This document shows positions 39,967 through 49,704 of a DNA stretch of 64,000 nucleotides, in pieces. The stretch spans positions 1 through 64,000 of the forward strand of contig NZ_SMTF01000009.1 in NCBI RefSeq assembly GCF_004357985.1. The letters run 5' to 3'. Each line of letters begins with the position of its first letter. The first letter of the stretch is position 1. The notes beneath the pieces are model-generated. The model saw only the letters and a list, made by a program, of their open reading frames with translations. It searched no databases and had not been told where the DNA came from. The stretch is from Luteimonas aestuarii (GTDB lineage Bacteria > Pseudomonadota > Gammaproteobacteria > Xanthomonadales > Xanthomonadaceae). A program made the translations under genes and the position numbers.

Positions 39967-40350
39967 TCAGCGATAGACGATGTGTCGCCACAGGAAGAAC
40001 GCGACCACGGCCAGCCCCCCTTCCACCAGCGGCTTCGCCGCCCAGGCCAGCTGCAGCCCCAGCCGCGCATCGACCCACGCGACCAGCACGGTGCTCGCCA
40101 CAGTCAACAGCGACCACAGCGCCACGAAGCGCGCGAAACGACGCCATCCCAATCGCGCGCCATGTCCGTCCCGGAACGTGAAGCGGCCATTCAACCAGAA
40201 CCCGAGCAGTGCCCCGCTGATGCGGCCGAAGACGTTCGCGGGAACGATGGGCATGCCCAGCGCGCTGCAGGCGACGAACACGCACCAGTCCAGCAGCAGC
40301 TGGCCCAGCCCGGCGACGACGTAGATCCCGCCTTGGTTCGCAAGCCTCAT
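39967..40350 (-). CDS. GtrA family membrane protein
   Basis: 127 residues, four helices: GIYVVAGLGQLLLDWCVFVA, FGRISGALLGFWLNGRFTF, FVALWSLLTVASTVLVAWV and ...VEGGLAVVAFFLWRHIVYR. GtrA proteins are thought to flip lipid-linked sugars or act with glycosyltransferases in O-antigen glucosylation and envelope polysaccharide. The gtrB glycosyltransferase is not adjacent, although a DUF6056 membrane protein is encoded divergently. Start ATG is taken at MRLANQGG; no strong SD. Confidence 0.82.
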   Translation of the reverse strand: MRLANQGGIYVVAGLGQLLLDWCVFVACSALGMPIVPANVFGRISGALLGFWLNGRFTFRDGHGARLGWRRFARFVALWSLLTVASTVLVAWVDARLGLQLAWAAKPLVEGGLAVVAFFLWRHIVYR

Positions 40351-40460
40351 GCCGGGGAATCGGGTGGGTTCGCAGTGACATTCATGCGGCACTATGATGC
40401 GGTCATCCGCGCGCAAATGCAGCGCACGGCTGGCCAGGACGCGGACACGAGGGCCCATCG

Positions 40461-40946
40461 TTGGAACCAGAGGCAAACCGCCGCGGCACCTGCCTGCGTA
40501 TCGCGCCGCCCGTGGTGCTGGCGATGACGCTGGTGTTGGCCGTGGTGCTGCCGTGGGTGGGGCATGGCGTGTCCAACAAGGCGCATCCCGGTCCAGTGCC
40601 CGCATACCAGCAGGCCGGCTTGCGCAGCGCGCTGGAAGACTGCCGGGTCGCGGAAGGAAGCGCCTTCGTGCGTGGCTGGGCGTATGTCGAGGGAGAGCTG
40701 GGCGTGCGCAGGATCGATGTCTACCTGACGTCGGGCGAGTACAGCGTCCGCCTGCCGTCGCGGGTCGGGCGAAGGGAGGATGTCGCGGTGGCGGTCGGCA
40801 GGCCGGTCACGCACGACGCGCTGCATGACGGCGTCTCCGCGGGATCGTCGCGGCTGTCCGGTACACCACCACTGGCGTGGACGGTGACGTTCATCCGCAA
40901 GGCGGCGGACGGGCGCGTGCTTGGAGCTGCGCATGCCTGTACCTGA
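40461..40946 (+). CDS. Hypothetical protein with N-terminal membrane anchor
   Basis: Up to 161 residues with one N-terminal helix (VVLAMTLVLAVVLPWVG) and a soluble, likely periplasmic domain (GSAFVRGWAYVEGELGVRRI, WTVTFIRKAADGRVLGAA). No family recognised. The start is uncertain: a TTG with GAGGG upstream, or in-frame GTG/ATG codons 50-63 bases further on. Its end overlaps the DUF6056 gene start by 14 bases, which argues that the frame is real and functionally tied to that envelope protein. Confidence 0.6.
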   Translation: MEPEANRRGTCLRIAPPVVLAMTLVLAVVLPWVGHGVSNKAHPGPVPAYQQAGLRSALEDCRVAEGSAFVRGWAYVEGELGVRRIDVYLTSGEYSVRLPSRVGRREDVAVAVGRPVTHDALHDGVSAGSSRLSGTPPLAWTVTFIRKAADGRVLGAAHACT

Positions 40947-42264
40947 AGCAGGGCGGCGCTGGCGCGGGGTGGAGGCCGTATCCGCGGTCCTGTTGTGCGT
41001 CCTTTGCATCGCAATCGGGCTGCGCCTTGGCCTGCAGGGTGCCGACGACGACCAGTACTTCCTGCACGCCCTCGACGATCGCGGACTGTTCGAGTTCCTC
41101 GCGTCCCGCTACCGCGAGTGGACGGGGCGGATCCTGCTCGAGGGTGCATTGGCGGCCACCATCGGAGTGGCGGCCGTTTGGAAAACCCTGATTCCGGCCA
41201 CTTTCCTCGGGACGGCGTGGTGTATCTGGCGGTTGACACTCTCCAGGCAGCTGCCGATGGCGTCCGGCACCCTGGTCGTGGCGGTGATGCTGCTGCTGAT
41301 CCACCGGCAAGTGCTGTACGAAGCGGCCTTCTGGGTCACGGGGTTCTACAACTACCTGCTGCCCGTGTTCATGGGGCTGCTGTCGATCACTCTGCTGTGT
41401 TCCGCAACACGTCGCCGGCCCATTGCCGTGGCCGTCGCGGCGTGCGTGGCCATCATTGCCTGCCAGGCCGAGCAGGTCGCATTTGCCTTGCTCGCGGTGA
41501 TGTCCGTGCGAACGTTGTTGCGACGGATGCGGCATGAATCGTTGGAAGGCGAACTTGTTGTCCTGTTCGCAGGCGGCGCATCAGCGGCCGCGTCGTTGCT
41601 GGCGCCGGGCAACGCACTGCGCCATGTCGCCGAGCTGCGCTGGTTCCCGGAACATGTCGACCTTGAGTGGTCGGCAAAGTGGCTGCTCGGGCTGGACCGT
41701 CTGAACGTGCATGCCCAGAGCCCGGCGAACCTGCTGCTGGTGCTGCTGGCTGCCTTGGCGGCCTGGTTGACCCCGCGCATGTGCAGGACAGCCACCGCAA
41801 GGGTGGCGGCGGGGATCCTCGTGCTTTATGTCGCCAGCGCCGTGGTATCGGTGTTGCTGCGACTGCCCGGACTCGAGGGTTGGCCGAGGCTGGGTGGGGT
41901 GGCGGCGCCGCTCGAGCCCGCGGAGTGGATGGCGGGCGGCATCTTCGTGTCCATGGGCTTCACCATCGCGGTTCTGGGTGCGCTGGTGGCCAGTGCCGCA
42001 TGCCGGGCGAAGGATCTCGACAGCCTGATCGTGGGTGCAGGCCTGCCTGCGCTTGCCGTCGCGTCGACGATGCTGGTTGCGCTCTCGCCTACAATCCACG
42101 CATCCGGATTCCGCATCCTGTTCGTGGGCGACCTGCTGCTGGTACTGCATGCCGCAATGCTGGTCTCCACCACGCTGGAACTACGGCGCATGCGCGCAGC
42201 GCGGCATTGTCCGATGCATGTGCCGGATGCCGTCCATTCCGATCGAAGCGCAACACCCAACTGA
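40933..42264 (+). CDS. DUF6056-like polytopic membrane protein, putative envelope glycan modification
   Basis: About 443 residues with at least ten helices (VSAVLLCVLCIAIGLRLGLQ, TLVVAVMLLLIHRQVLYEAA, LLPVFMGLLSITLLC, FVGDLLLVLHAAMLVSTT). An early loop with GADDDQYFLHALDDRG and REWTGRILLE resembles the acidic DD motif in the first periplasmic loop of GT-C-type glycosyltransferases and DUF6056 proteins. Inferred role: transfer of a lipid-linked sugar to surface polysaccharide together with GtrA. Start ATG overlaps the previous gene; a TTG 12 bases earlier is an alternative. Confidence 0.68.
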   Translation: MPVPEAGRRWRGVEAVSAVLLCVLCIAIGLRLGLQGADDDQYFLHALDDRGLFEFLASRYREWTGRILLEGALAATIGVAAVWKTLIPATFLGTAWCIWRLTLSRQLPMASGTLVVAVMLLLIHRQVLYEAAFWVTGFYNYLLPVFMGLLSITLLCSATRRRPIAVAVAACVAIIACQAEQVAFALLAVMSVRTLLRRMRHESLEGELVVLFAGGASAAASLLAPGNALRHVAELRWFPEHVDLEWSAKWLLGLDRLNVHAQSPANLLLVLLAALAAWLTPRMCRTATARVAAGILVLYVASAVVSVLLRLPGLEGWPRLGGVAAPLEPAEWMAGGIFVSMGFTIAVLGALVASAACRAKDLDSLIVGAGLPALAVASTMLVALSPTIHASGFRILFVGDLLLVLHAAMLVSTTLELRRMRAARHCPMHVPDAVHSDRSATPN

Positions 42265-42279
42265 CGAGTATCTCCGCCC

Positions 42280-43647
42280 ATGTCGAACCTGCTGCACGTC
42301 ATCATCCTCGCCGCCGGCGAAGGCAAGCGCATGAAGTCGGCGTTGCCGAAGGTGCTGCAGAAAGTCGCCGGCCGGCCGATGCTGGCGCATGCCATCGCGG
42401 CCGCGCGCGCGCTGCAGCCGGCGGGCATCCATGTGGTGCATGGCCACGGGGGCGACCAGGTCCAGGCCGCCTTCGCCGACCAGGTCGACCTGGTCTGGGC
42501 CGAGCAGAAACAGCAACTGGGCACGGGCCATGCGGTGCAGCAGGCGATGCCGAACGTACCCGACGGCGCGCGCGTGCTGGTGCTGTACGGCGACGTGCCG
42601 TTGATCACCGCCGACACGCTGCGCCGCCTTCTTTCCAGCGAAGGGCGGCTGGCGCTGCTGGTGGCGGAGTTGGAAGACCCCACCGGATACGGCCGCATCC
42701 TGCGCAACGCCGAGGGCCATGTGGCGGCCGTTGTCGAGCAGAAGGATGCCACCGACGAGCAGCGCGCGATCCGGCTGGTGAACACTGGCGTGATCGCCGC
42801 GGATTCCACCGCACTGAAGGACTGGTTGTCGCGACTGTCGAACGACAACGCCCAAGGCGAGTATTACCTGACCGACGTCGCGGCGATGGCGGCGGGCGAC
42901 TTCACCGCGGCCGAGATGGTCGAGGTCGACGATCCGCAGGAAACCGAGGGCGCGAACGACCCGTGGCAGCTCGCCCAGCTGGAACGCGCCTACCAGTCGC
43001 GGGCCGCGCGCGCGCTGTGCGCGCAGGGCGTGCGCTTCGCCGACCCGTCGCGCGTGGACATCCGCGGCGAGGTGCTCGTGGGCCAGGACGTCGAGATCGA
43101 TGTCGACGTGGTGCTGGAAGGCCGGGTCGAACTGGGCGATGGCGTGCGCATCGGACCGTTCTGCCGGATCGCCAATGCCATCCTGGCGAGCGGGACGGAA
43201 GTGCATGCGCATTGCGATATCGATGGCGCAAGGACCGAAGGCGCGGTGTCGATCGGTCCCTACGCGCGCCTGCGCACCGGCACCGTGCTGGCCGACGGCG
43301 TGCGCATCGGCAACTTCGTCGAAACCAAGAACACGGTGTTGGGCGTGGGCAGCAAGGCCAACCACCTGACCTATCTGGGCGATGCCGTGGTGGGGAAAAA
43401 GGTGAACATCGGCGCCGGCACCATCACCTGCAACTACGATGGCGTGAACAAGTCACGCACGACGATCGCCGATGGTGCGTTCATCGGCTCGAACTCTGCG
43501 CTGGTGGCACCGGTCACCATTGGCGCGGGCGCCACGGTGGGCGCGGGATCGGTGATTACCAAGGATGCACCGGACGGCGAACTGACGGTCGCCCGGGCGC
43601 GGCAGGCGACGCTGGAGGGTTGGCGGCGGCCGGTGAAGAAGTCGTAG
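42280..43647 (+). CDS. glmU: Bifunctional UDP-N-acetylglucosamine pyrophosphorylase / glucosamine-1-phosphate acetyltransferase
   Basis: Makes UDP-GlcNAc for peptidoglycan and LPS. 455 residues: N-terminal uridylyltransferase with [18 protein letters not shown] and [13 protein letters not shown]-terminal left-handed beta helix with [20 protein letters not shown] and [14 protein letters not shown]. The active-site loop reads GEGKRM rather than the usual GxGTRM. The stop TAG is formed by the GTAG head of a REP palindrome. Unlike E. coli, glmS is not next to it but 8.7 kb downstream. Confidence 0.96.
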   Translation: MSNLLHVIILAAGEGKRMKSALPKVLQKVAGRPMLAHAIAAARALQPAGIHVVHGHGGDQVQAAFADQVDLVWAEQKQQLGTGHAVQQAMPNVPDGARVLVLYGDVPLITADTLRRLLSSEGRLALLVAELEDPTGYGRILRNAEGHVAAVVEQKDATDEQRAIRLVNTGVIAADSTALKDWLSRLSNDNAQGEYYLTDVAAMAAGDFTAAEMVEVDDPQETEGANDPWQLAQLERAYQSRAARALCAQGVRFADPSRVDIRGEVLVGQDVEIDVDVVLEGRVELGDGVRIGPFCRIANAILASGTEVHAHCDIDGARTEGAVSIGPYARLRTGTVLADGVRIGNFVETKNTVLGVGSKANHLTYLGDAVVGKKVNIGAGTITCNYDGVNKSRTTIADGAFIGSNSALVAPVTIGAGATVGAGSVITKDAPDGELTVARARQATLEGWRRPVKKS

Positions 43648-43665
43648 GGCGGGCCCCGGCCCGCC
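43644..43665. repeat. Single GTAG-headed REP at the glmU stop
   Basis: Palindrome GTAGGGCGGGCCCCGGC... of 22 bases; its TAG is the glmU stop codon. Followed by about 145 bases with no gene up to the sensor kinase stop. Likely also acts as a transcript-end hairpin. Confidence 0.75.
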
Positions 43666-43812
43666 ATTGCACATGCGGTCGGCTTGATCCCGTCGGGGTC
43701 ACGCACGATTTCCTGTGGAGAACGCCGCCCTGACGTCGGTTCTGGTGCGTGAATGGCGATGGTTCGCCGCCGATACGCGTGGGGACGCGTTCATCCACGT
43801 GGCTGCCCGGCG

Positions 43813-45135
43813 TTACGACTGGCTTGGCGCCGGCAGCACCATCGACACGCACAACCCGCCGCCATCGCGGTTGAGCAGGGCGATGCGGCCGCCATGCGCT
43901 TCCGCGATCTCGCGCGACAGGGCCAGCCCGAGCCCGGTGCCGCTGCGCTTGGTCGAATAGAACGGCAGCAGGGCATTGGACAGCACCGACTCGTTCATGC
44001 CGCTGCCGCGATCGAGCACGTCGATGCGCCAGCCATCGGCCACCCGCCGCACCGCCAGCGATACCGCATCGTGCGCCGAGCCGGATTCGTGCGCATTCTT
44101 CAGCAGGTTCAGCATTGCCTGCTCCATCTGCGCAGGGTCGAAGCGCAGGGTCTCATCCGGGATGGCGCCCTCGATCGCGAAATCCACCTGCGTGCGCAGC
44201 TTCTCGACGAAGACGGGCAGGCGCACCGGCTCCCCGCGCGGCGTGGGCAGCTTGGCGAAGCGCGCGTAGTCGCGCAGGAAACCTTCGAGGTGGCGGGCGC
44301 GCTCCTCGATGGTGGCCAGTGCGATCGGCAGCTTCTCGTGCTGGCCGCGGCGCAGCAGTTCCGCACCCGAATGCGCCAGCGAGGCGATCGGCGCCAGCGA
44401 GTTGTTGAGCTCGTGGCTGATCACGCGGATCACCTTCTTCCACGTTTGCACTTCCTGCCGCCGCAGTTCGGCGGTCATCTGCCGCAGCAGCACCAGCTCG
44501 TGGATACGGCCGTTGAGGCGGAACATCCGCCGGGCGAGGTGGTAGATGTCCTCGTGGTCCTCGTCACCGACGGTGAACATGCCGTCGCCGCCGCGTGCGA
44601 AGGCGTCGCGCACGGCGGGCGGCGCGTCGTGGAGCAACGCGTCCAGCGAGCCGCCTTCCAGCTTGCGGCCGTCGCCCATCATCTTGCGTGCGGCCAGGTT
44701 GCCCAGTACCACGCGCCGGTTGGGGTCGAGCAGCAGCATGCCCACGGGCGTGTTCTGCACCATCGTGTCCAGCAGCAGCTCGCGTTGCACCAAGGCGACG
44801 CGCTGTTCGCGCAGGGCGTGGCCCAGTTCGTTGTGCGCATCGACCAGTTCGATCAGGTCGCCATAGCGGTCCCAGGTGATGCCGAAGTTGAAATCGCCGT
44901 CGCGGTAGCCGGCCACGGTGCCGGCGAGCGCCCGGAACAACGCGCGCAGCGGCACGAAGGTGCGCCAGACCACCAGTCCGGCGATGCCGCCGACCAGCAC
45001 CGTGGCGGACGCAGCCGCGGCCCAGGGCGAAAGCCATTCGACCAGCACGGCAGTCGCGACGGCGGTGGCGGCCACCGCCATGATCGCCAGTGCCACCATG
45101 CGGATCGCCAGCGGCAGGACGCGGAGGATGCGCAT
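43813..45135 (-). CDS. Sensor histidine kinase (NtrB/NtrY-like) of the exporter operon
   Basis: 440 residues: two membrane helices in the first 60 (LAIRMVALAIMAVAATAVAT; TVLVGGIAGLVVW), HAMP-like linker, PAS domain (TPVGMLLLDPNRRVVLGN), H box ISHELNNSLAPIASLAHS and ATPase boxes NLLKNAHES, DRGSGM, GTGLGLALSREI. The NNSLAP H-box is the NtrY type. Almost no periplasmic loop, so the signal is probably sensed in or at the membrane, as in antibiotic-sensing kinases that couple to ABC exporters. Last gene of the operon, 10 bases after the response regulator. Confidence 0.9.
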   Translation of the reverse strand: MRILRVLPLAIRMVALAIMAVAATAVATAVLVEWLSPWAAAASATVLVGGIAGLVVWRTFVPLRALFRALAGTVAGYRDGDFNFGITWDRYGDLIELVDAHNELGHALREQRVALVQRELLLDTMVQNTPVGMLLLDPNRRVVLGNLAARKMMGDGRKLEGGSLDALLHDAPPAVRDAFARGGDGMFTVGDEDHEDIYHLARRMFRLNGRIHELVLLRQMTAELRRQEVQTWKKVIRVISHELNNSLAPIASLAHSGAELLRRGQHEKLPIALATIEERARHLEGFLRDYARFAKLPTPRGEPVRLPVFVEKLRTQVDFAIEGAIPDETLRFDPAQMEQAMLNLLKNAHESGSAHDAVSLAVRRVADGWRIDVLDRGSGMNESVLSNALLPFYSTKRSGTGLGLALSREIAEAHGGRIALLNRDGGGLCVSMVLPAPSQS

Positions 45136-45145
45136 CGCGGCGACG

Positions 45146-46483
45146 TCAACCGCGCGGGATGCCGAGCCGGTCGAGCCGACGGTACAGCGCCTGGCGCGAC
45201 AGGCCGAGATCGGCGGCAGCCTGCGCCAGCACGCCTCCGTTGCGCTGCAACGCGGCCTCGATCGTGGCGCGATCGGGTTCGTCACCGCTTGCCGGGGCAT
45301 GGCCAGCGACGGACGGCAGGCCAAGCGCCTCGGCCTCGATGCGTTCGCCCGACAGCAGCGCTGCGCGCTGCACGCTGTTGCGCAGTTCACGCACGTTGCC
45401 AGGCCACGCGTGGCGCAGCAGAGCGCGTTCGGCGCCTTCCGTGAACTTCTTGTCGGCCGGCAGGAAGTGGCGCGCAAGCGGCAGGATGTCGCGCGGTCGC
45501 TTCGCCAGCGGCGGCAGGCGCAGTTCGATGGCGTTGAGGCGGTAGTAGAGGTCTTCGCGGAACTGGCCGTCGGCGATCATCGCCGCGAGGTCCGCATTGG
45601 TGGCGCTGACCACGCGCACGCGCACCGTGCGCTCCTGGTTGCCGCCCAGCCTCTGGAAGCGGCCCGTCTCCAGTACGCGCAACAGCTTCACCTGGCCCGC
45701 AGGCGGCAGCGTGCCGATCTCGTCCAGGAACAGCGTGCCGCCATCGGCGGCCTCGAACTTGCCAGTGCGTGTCTTGTTGCCGGCACCGGTGTAGGCCCCC
45801 GGCTCGGCGCCGAACAGTTCGGCCTCGATCAGTTCGCTCGGCAGCGCGCCGCAGTTCACCGCCACGAACGGGCCGGACTTCACCGCCGAGTTGTGGTGGA
45901 TGATCTCGGCGAACTTTTCCTTGCCGGCGCCGTTGGGCCCGGTGACCAGTACCGGCAGTTCCGAGCGTGCGACCTGCAGCGCCAGCGACAGCACCGATTC
46001 GGTGGCGGCGTCGTCGTACACCAGTCCTCGCAGCTCGTGCTGCTGCGCCAGCGCACCGCGGCGGCGGCGTTCATCCGCGTTGCGCGCGGCCAGTTCGCGC
46101 TGCGCTTCCGCCAGCTCCAGCAGGTTGTTCACGCTGGCCAGCATCTTGTGGTCGTCCCACGGCTTGGCCACGTAGTCGGCGGCGCCGGCCTTGACCAGGT
46201 CGACCGCGGATTCGAGGTGGGTCCATGCCGTGAGCAGGATCACCGGCATGTCCGGGTGCTGCGCGCGGATCTGCCTGAACAGCGCCACGCCCTCGTCGCC
46301 GGACGTGGTGTCGGCGCGGAAGTTCATGTCCTGGATCACCAGGTCGATGCCGCCGCGCGCCAGCAGTTCCAGCCCGGCCTCGGGTGTTTCCGCGCTGCGC
46401 GTCTGGATGTCGTGCAGCGAGAACAGCATCTCCAGCGCGAGCGAGACGGACGGATTGTCGTCGATGACAAGGACGGTGGGCAT
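45146..46483 (-). CDS. Sigma-54-dependent response regulator (NtrC family)
   Basis: 445 residues: receiver domain (acidic pair D8 D9, phospho-acceptor Asp52 in VIQDMNF, Lys in KPWDD), AAA+ domain with Walker A GPNGAGKEK (the more usual form is GESGTGKE), sigma-54 contact loop GAYTGA and Walker B GTLFLDEIGTLP, and a Fis-type helix-turn-helix (ALQRNGGVLAQAAADLGLSR). It should activate the sigma-54 promoter in front of its own operon through the paired dyads there. Confidence 0.93.
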   Translation of the reverse strand: MPTVLVIDDNPSVSLALEMLFSLHDIQTRSAETPEAGLELLARGGIDLVIQDMNFRADTTSGDEGVALFRQIRAQHPDMPVILLTAWTHLESAVDLVKAGAADYVAKPWDDHKMLASVNNLLELAEAQRELAARNADERRRRGALAQQHELRGLVYDDAATESVLSLALQVARSELPVLVTGPNGAGKEKFAEIIHHNSAVKSGPFVAVNCGALPSELIEAELFGAEPGAYTGAGNKTRTGKFEAADGGTLFLDEIGTLPPAGQVKLLRVLETGRFQRLGGNQERTVRVRVVSATNADLAAMIADGQFREDLYYRLNAIELRLPPLAKRPRDILPLARHFLPADKKFTEGAERALLRHAWPGNVRELRNSVQRAALLSGERIEAEALGLPSVAGHAPASGDEPDRATIEAALQRNGGVLAQAAADLGLSRQALYRRLDRLGIPRG

Positions 46484-46513
46484 GCGGGCCAGGACTACGA
46501 GATCGGCGGCAGG

Positions 46514-47014
46514 TCAGTCGCCGGCGGCACGGTGATCGTAGCTCAGAACATCCTTGAGCCACCATTTCCCGTCCTCCAGCACGTACACGCTGGTGAAGCG
46601 CGCGACCCCGGTCCGAACATCCGGCTTGCCGGGTTCGCGCAGATCGAACCAGTGCACGCCGCTGTGGATCGCGCCGTACAGCACGCCGCCATCATGCAGC
46701 GGGAAGACCTGCACGCTGCCCGGGTCGAGCACGCGGATCGGCTTCGGTCCGCTGGCCGGGCAGATGTTGGCCTGCATCGCAGCGAGGAAGGCGTTGCGGT
46801 CCTGCTGGCCGCCGACGTCATGGTAGAAGCGCAGCTGCGGATGGACCACGTCGGCGAGGGCGTCGAGGTCGCAATCGTTGAATCCCTGCCCGAACACGAT
46901 CCGGTCCTGCGCGTCGATCGCCACATGCAGCGCCGACCCCGGCGGCTCCTGCGCAGGGCAGGGAGCCATCGCGAGCACGCAAGCGGCCATCAACGAAAGA
47001 CTGGATGCACGCAC
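46514..47014 (-). CDS. NTF2-like (DUF4440/SnoaL-type) exported protein
   Basis: 166 residues: signal peptide (SSLSLMAACVLAMAPCPAQ) and a single NTF2-like fold: FNDCDLDALADVVHPQLRFY, FLAAMQANIC, VLYGAIHSGVHWF, RFTSVYVLEDGKWWLKDVLS. No catalytic residues can be assigned; such domains bind small hydrophobic ligands. It is the only periplasmic soluble protein of the operon, lying 3 bases after the permease gene. It may bind the exporter substrate; this is inference. Confidence 0.82.
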   Translation of the reverse strand: MRASSLSLMAACVLAMAPCPAQEPPGSALHVAIDAQDRIVFGQGFNDCDLDALADVVHPQLRFYHDVGGQQDRNAFLAAMQANICPASGPKPIRVLDPGSVQVFPLHDGGVLYGAIHSGVHWFDLREPGKPDVRTGVARFTSVYVLEDGKWWLKDVLSYDHRAAGD

Positions 47015-47017
47015 GGC

Positions 47018-48250
47018 TCACACACTCCGCGTGGCAATGGCCGGCGGCACCGCCGCGGCGCGACGGGCAGGGCCGAAGACGGCGATCTGACCCAGCAGCC
47101 ATAGCGCCACCGCGCCGACTGGCAGGTAGTGCAGCGGCAGCCTTGGCAACTCGTACTGGCTCATCAGGAACTGGTTGATGCCGTAGGCCGCCAGCATGCC
47201 CAGCACGATGCCGATGGTGGCCAGCAGGAAGTTCTCGGTCTGGAAATAGCGCAGGATCTGCCCCTTGGTCGCGCCCAGTGCGCGTCGCACGCCGATCTGC
47301 TTGGTGCGCTGCTGCACCCAGAAGCTTGCCAGTCCCACGATGCCCAGCGCGGTGATGAACAGCAGCGCCACGCAGACGATCGCCAGCAACCAGGCCATCG
47401 AGCGCTGCTGCTGGTAGAACTCCTGGCGCAGTTCCTCGAAGGTCTTGGTGTTGTCTTCCAAAATGATGCGGCGCGGACCGTTGTTGCGCAGCGCCTCGGT
47501 GGCGGCAGCCAGCACGTCGGCACGGCGTTCTGGGCTGGTGCGGATCACGTAATTGCCGCCGAGGTTGTAGGTGGCGCGGACGGGCATAATCAGCGAGTAC
47601 TCGCGTGCCGCCGGACCGCCCTGCATGCTCGGGCGTACCAGGTGTTCGACAATGCCGACAATGCGGATCGGTTCATTGCCCCAGACGTAGATCGACTTGC
47701 CCAATGCATCCTCGCCCGGAAACAGACGTTCGGCCATCGCGCGCGTGGTGATGACGCTGGCCACCCTTGCGCCGCTGTCGGGCGTGTTGAGGGTTTCGAA
47801 CGACTGGTACTCGTCCGCGGTGAAGTTGCGCCCGGAAACCAGGGTGAGGCCGAAGGCATCGAGGAAATGCTCTTCCCCCATGTAGGTGGTGGCGCTGAGC
47901 GTGGTGTTCTGCTGGTCGGGGTTCAGGCGTACGCCGCTGTTCCAAGAGGAGTTCACGAACGGCACCTGGTTCACGGTGGTGGCCGCGGTGACGCCAGGCA
48001 TCTGTCGCAGCATCGCAAGGTCGGACCGCGTCTGCGCCTCGGCGTCTGCGTCATCGCCGATCGGCACCAGCTGGATGCGGACCATTTCGTTCTCGGCCAG
48101 GCCGCTGGTTTCGGTGACCTGCGAGATGCGCGTGCCGATCATGAACAGCGCGTTGCAGATGATGGCGCAGGTCAGCGCGATCTCCAGCACGATCAGCGCC
48201 GCGGCCGTCTTGTGGCGCATCAGGGTGGAGAGGATGGGGCGGATTTCCAT
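47018..48250 (-). CDS. ABC transporter permease, MacB/FtsX type (second permease)
   Basis: 410 residues: N-terminal helix (AALIVLEIALTCAIICNALF), MacB-type periplasmic domain (VPFVNSSWNSGVRLNP ... EEHFLDAFGLTLVSGRNF) and a C-terminal FtsX domain with three helices and IGVRRALGATKGQILRYFQ. With the other permease it probably forms a heterodimer handling peptides or antibiotics. Start ATG with GGAGAACC upstream. A hairpin repeat lies between the two permease genes. Confidence 0.88.
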   Translation of the reverse strand: MEIRPILSTLMRHKTAAALIVLEIALTCAIICNALFMIGTRISQVTETSGLAENEMVRIQLVPIGDDADAEAQTRSDLAMLRQMPGVTAATTVNQVPFVNSSWNSGVRLNPDQQNTTLSATTYMGEEHFLDAFGLTLVSGRNFTADEYQSFETLNTPDSGARVASVITTRAMAERLFPGEDALGKSIYVWGNEPIRIVGIVEHLVRPSMQGGPAAREYSLIMPVRATYNLGGNYVIRTSPERRADVLAAATEALRNNGPRRIILEDNTKTFEELRQEFYQQQRSMAWLLAIVCVALLFITALGIVGLASFWVQQRTKQIGVRRALGATKGQILRYFQTENFLLATIGIVLGMLAAYGINQFLMSQYELPRLPLHYLPVGAVALWLLGQIAVFGPARRAAAVPPAIATRSV

Positions 48251-48280
48251 GGTGGTTCTCCGGATTCTCGTCTTTCGCTC

Positions 48281-48385
48281 CTTCCCCCGCGTTGCGGGAG
48301 AAGGTCGGGATGGGCAATGTCTTGAGATGGACTGGCGTGGCGGCTTCGCCCCCGCCCCCAACCCTCCCCCGCAGGCGGGGGAGGG
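48281..48385. repeat. Intergenic CCCTCCCC hairpin repeat between the permease genes
   Basis: Outer hairpins CTTCCCCCGC/GCGGGAGAAG and CCCTCCCCCGC/GCGGGGGAGGG separated by about 60 bases; the second is nearly identical to the first hairpin of the repeat after atpD (38067). It could attenuate transcription into the distal permease, NTF2 and regulator genes. Confidence 0.7.
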
Positions 48386-48391
48386 GGCAGG

Positions 48392-49693
48392 TCATTGCGA
48401 CTTCAACTGGATTGCCGGCGTCACCTGCATCGCGCGCCAGGCGGGCAGCAGTCCGGCGAACAGGCTGGCGACGATGGCGATCGCGAACGTGGTCAGCAGC
48501 ATGCCGAGGTCGAGCTGGGCAAGGTCGGCGTAACTGTTGGGCTGCTGGCGCACGGCCCATAGGCCCAGCAGCGACAGGCCAAGGCCGAGGATGCCGCCGG
48601 CCAGTCCGATCGTGCCGGCTTCCACCAGGCACTGCTTGAAGATCTCCATCCGCGACGCGCCCAGTGCGCGGCGCACGCCGATCTCGCTGCTGCGACGGAG
48701 GAACTTCGCCAACAGCAGGCCCACCGTGTTGAGCAGGCAGACCAGCAGGAAACCGAAGCCCAGCCACAGCTGCATCACCACGTCGCCGGGCACCACCTTG
48801 GTGAAGTCCAGCCATTCCATCACGTTGCGCAGGCGCACGTTCGGTTCGCGTTCGAAGCGGCCGGCATCGCGCTGTTGCTGCGAGTAGTTGACCAGGTAGT
48901 CGCGGTAGGCAGTGGCCTTGGCGGCGCTGTCCAGCTCCACCCAGTACTGGATCCACGCGCAGGGCGCGTTGAGCGTGGTGGAATCGCTGCCGCTGTCGCC
49001 CCAGCAATTCATGCTGCCGTTGCGCCCCAGCGACAGTTCGCGCGAGGTTGAGAACGGCAGGAAGGTTTCTTCCAGCTCACCGAAGCGGTCGCTGTAGAGG
49101 TCGTAGAAGCGTGGCGTGGGACGCCATTCCTCCAGCACGCCGACCACGGTGAAGTCGTTGCCCGACAGGGTGACCTGCCGACCAACACTGTTGGCGCCGC
49201 CGAACAGCTTGTCGTTGGTCTCCTTCGACAGCACCACGACCCGCGCGCTGGCGGCATCGTCGGCTTCGCTCCAGCCCGAGCCGAACGCGAACGGTGCCAG
49301 GAACATCGGGAAGAAGTCGGCGCTGGTGTAACGCGACGAGGCCATGAACGGCGTGAGGTCGGCGTTTTCCGGGGTCACCGTGACGCCACCACCCGTCATC
49401 ATCGCCTGGCGGTCGCCGCGCTTCTCGCGCAGCAGGGTCTCCGAATCGAAGCGCGTCATCTGGTCCGAGGGCTCCTCGCCCGGGACGTGGCCGAACGCGC
49501 TCTCGGCGTCGAGCTGGACGTAGTACAGCTGGCTGCTCTTTTGCGGGATCGGGTCGCCGGACAGCACCCGGAACACGGTCAGCGTGGTCATGCACGCGCC
49601 GATGCCGAGCGCGATTGCCAGCACCATCAGCGCGGTGAGCACGCGGTTGCGCCGGAAGCTGCGCAGGGCGAGGTTGAAGTAGTAGCCGAACAT
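48392..49693 (-). CDS. ABC transporter permease, MacB/FtsX type (first permease)
   Basis: 433 residues: MFGYYFNLALRSFRRNRVLT, a first helix (LTALMVLAIALGIGACMTTL), a large periplasmic MacB domain (residues about 45-290 including GGGVTVTPENADLTPFMAS and FTVVGVLEEWRPTPRF) and an FtsX C-terminus with EIGVRRALGASRMEIFKQCL. Complements the other permease and the ATPase. Located downstream of the ATPase gene with a REP pair between. Confidence 0.9.
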   Translation of the reverse strand: MFGYYFNLALRSFRRNRVLTALMVLAIALGIGACMTTLTVFRVLSGDPIPQKSSQLYYVQLDAESAFGHVPGEEPSDQMTRFDSETLLREKRGDRQAMMTGGGVTVTPENADLTPFMASSRYTSADFFPMFLAPFAFGSGWSEADDAASARVVVLSKETNDKLFGGANSVGRQVTLSGNDFTVVGVLEEWRPTPRFYDLYSDRFGELEETFLPFSTSRELSLGRNGSMNCWGDSGSDSTTLNAPCAWIQYWVELDSAAKATAYRDYLVNYSQQQRDAGRFEREPNVRLRNVMEWLDFTKVVPGDVVMQLWLGFGFLLVCLLNTVGLLLAKFLRRSSEIGVRRALGASRMEIFKQCLVEAGTIGLAGGILGLGLSLLGLWAVRQQPNSYADLAQLDLGMLLTTFAIAIVASLFAGLLPAWRAMQVTPAIQLKSQ

Positions 49694-49704
49694 GGATTGG
49701 CTCC

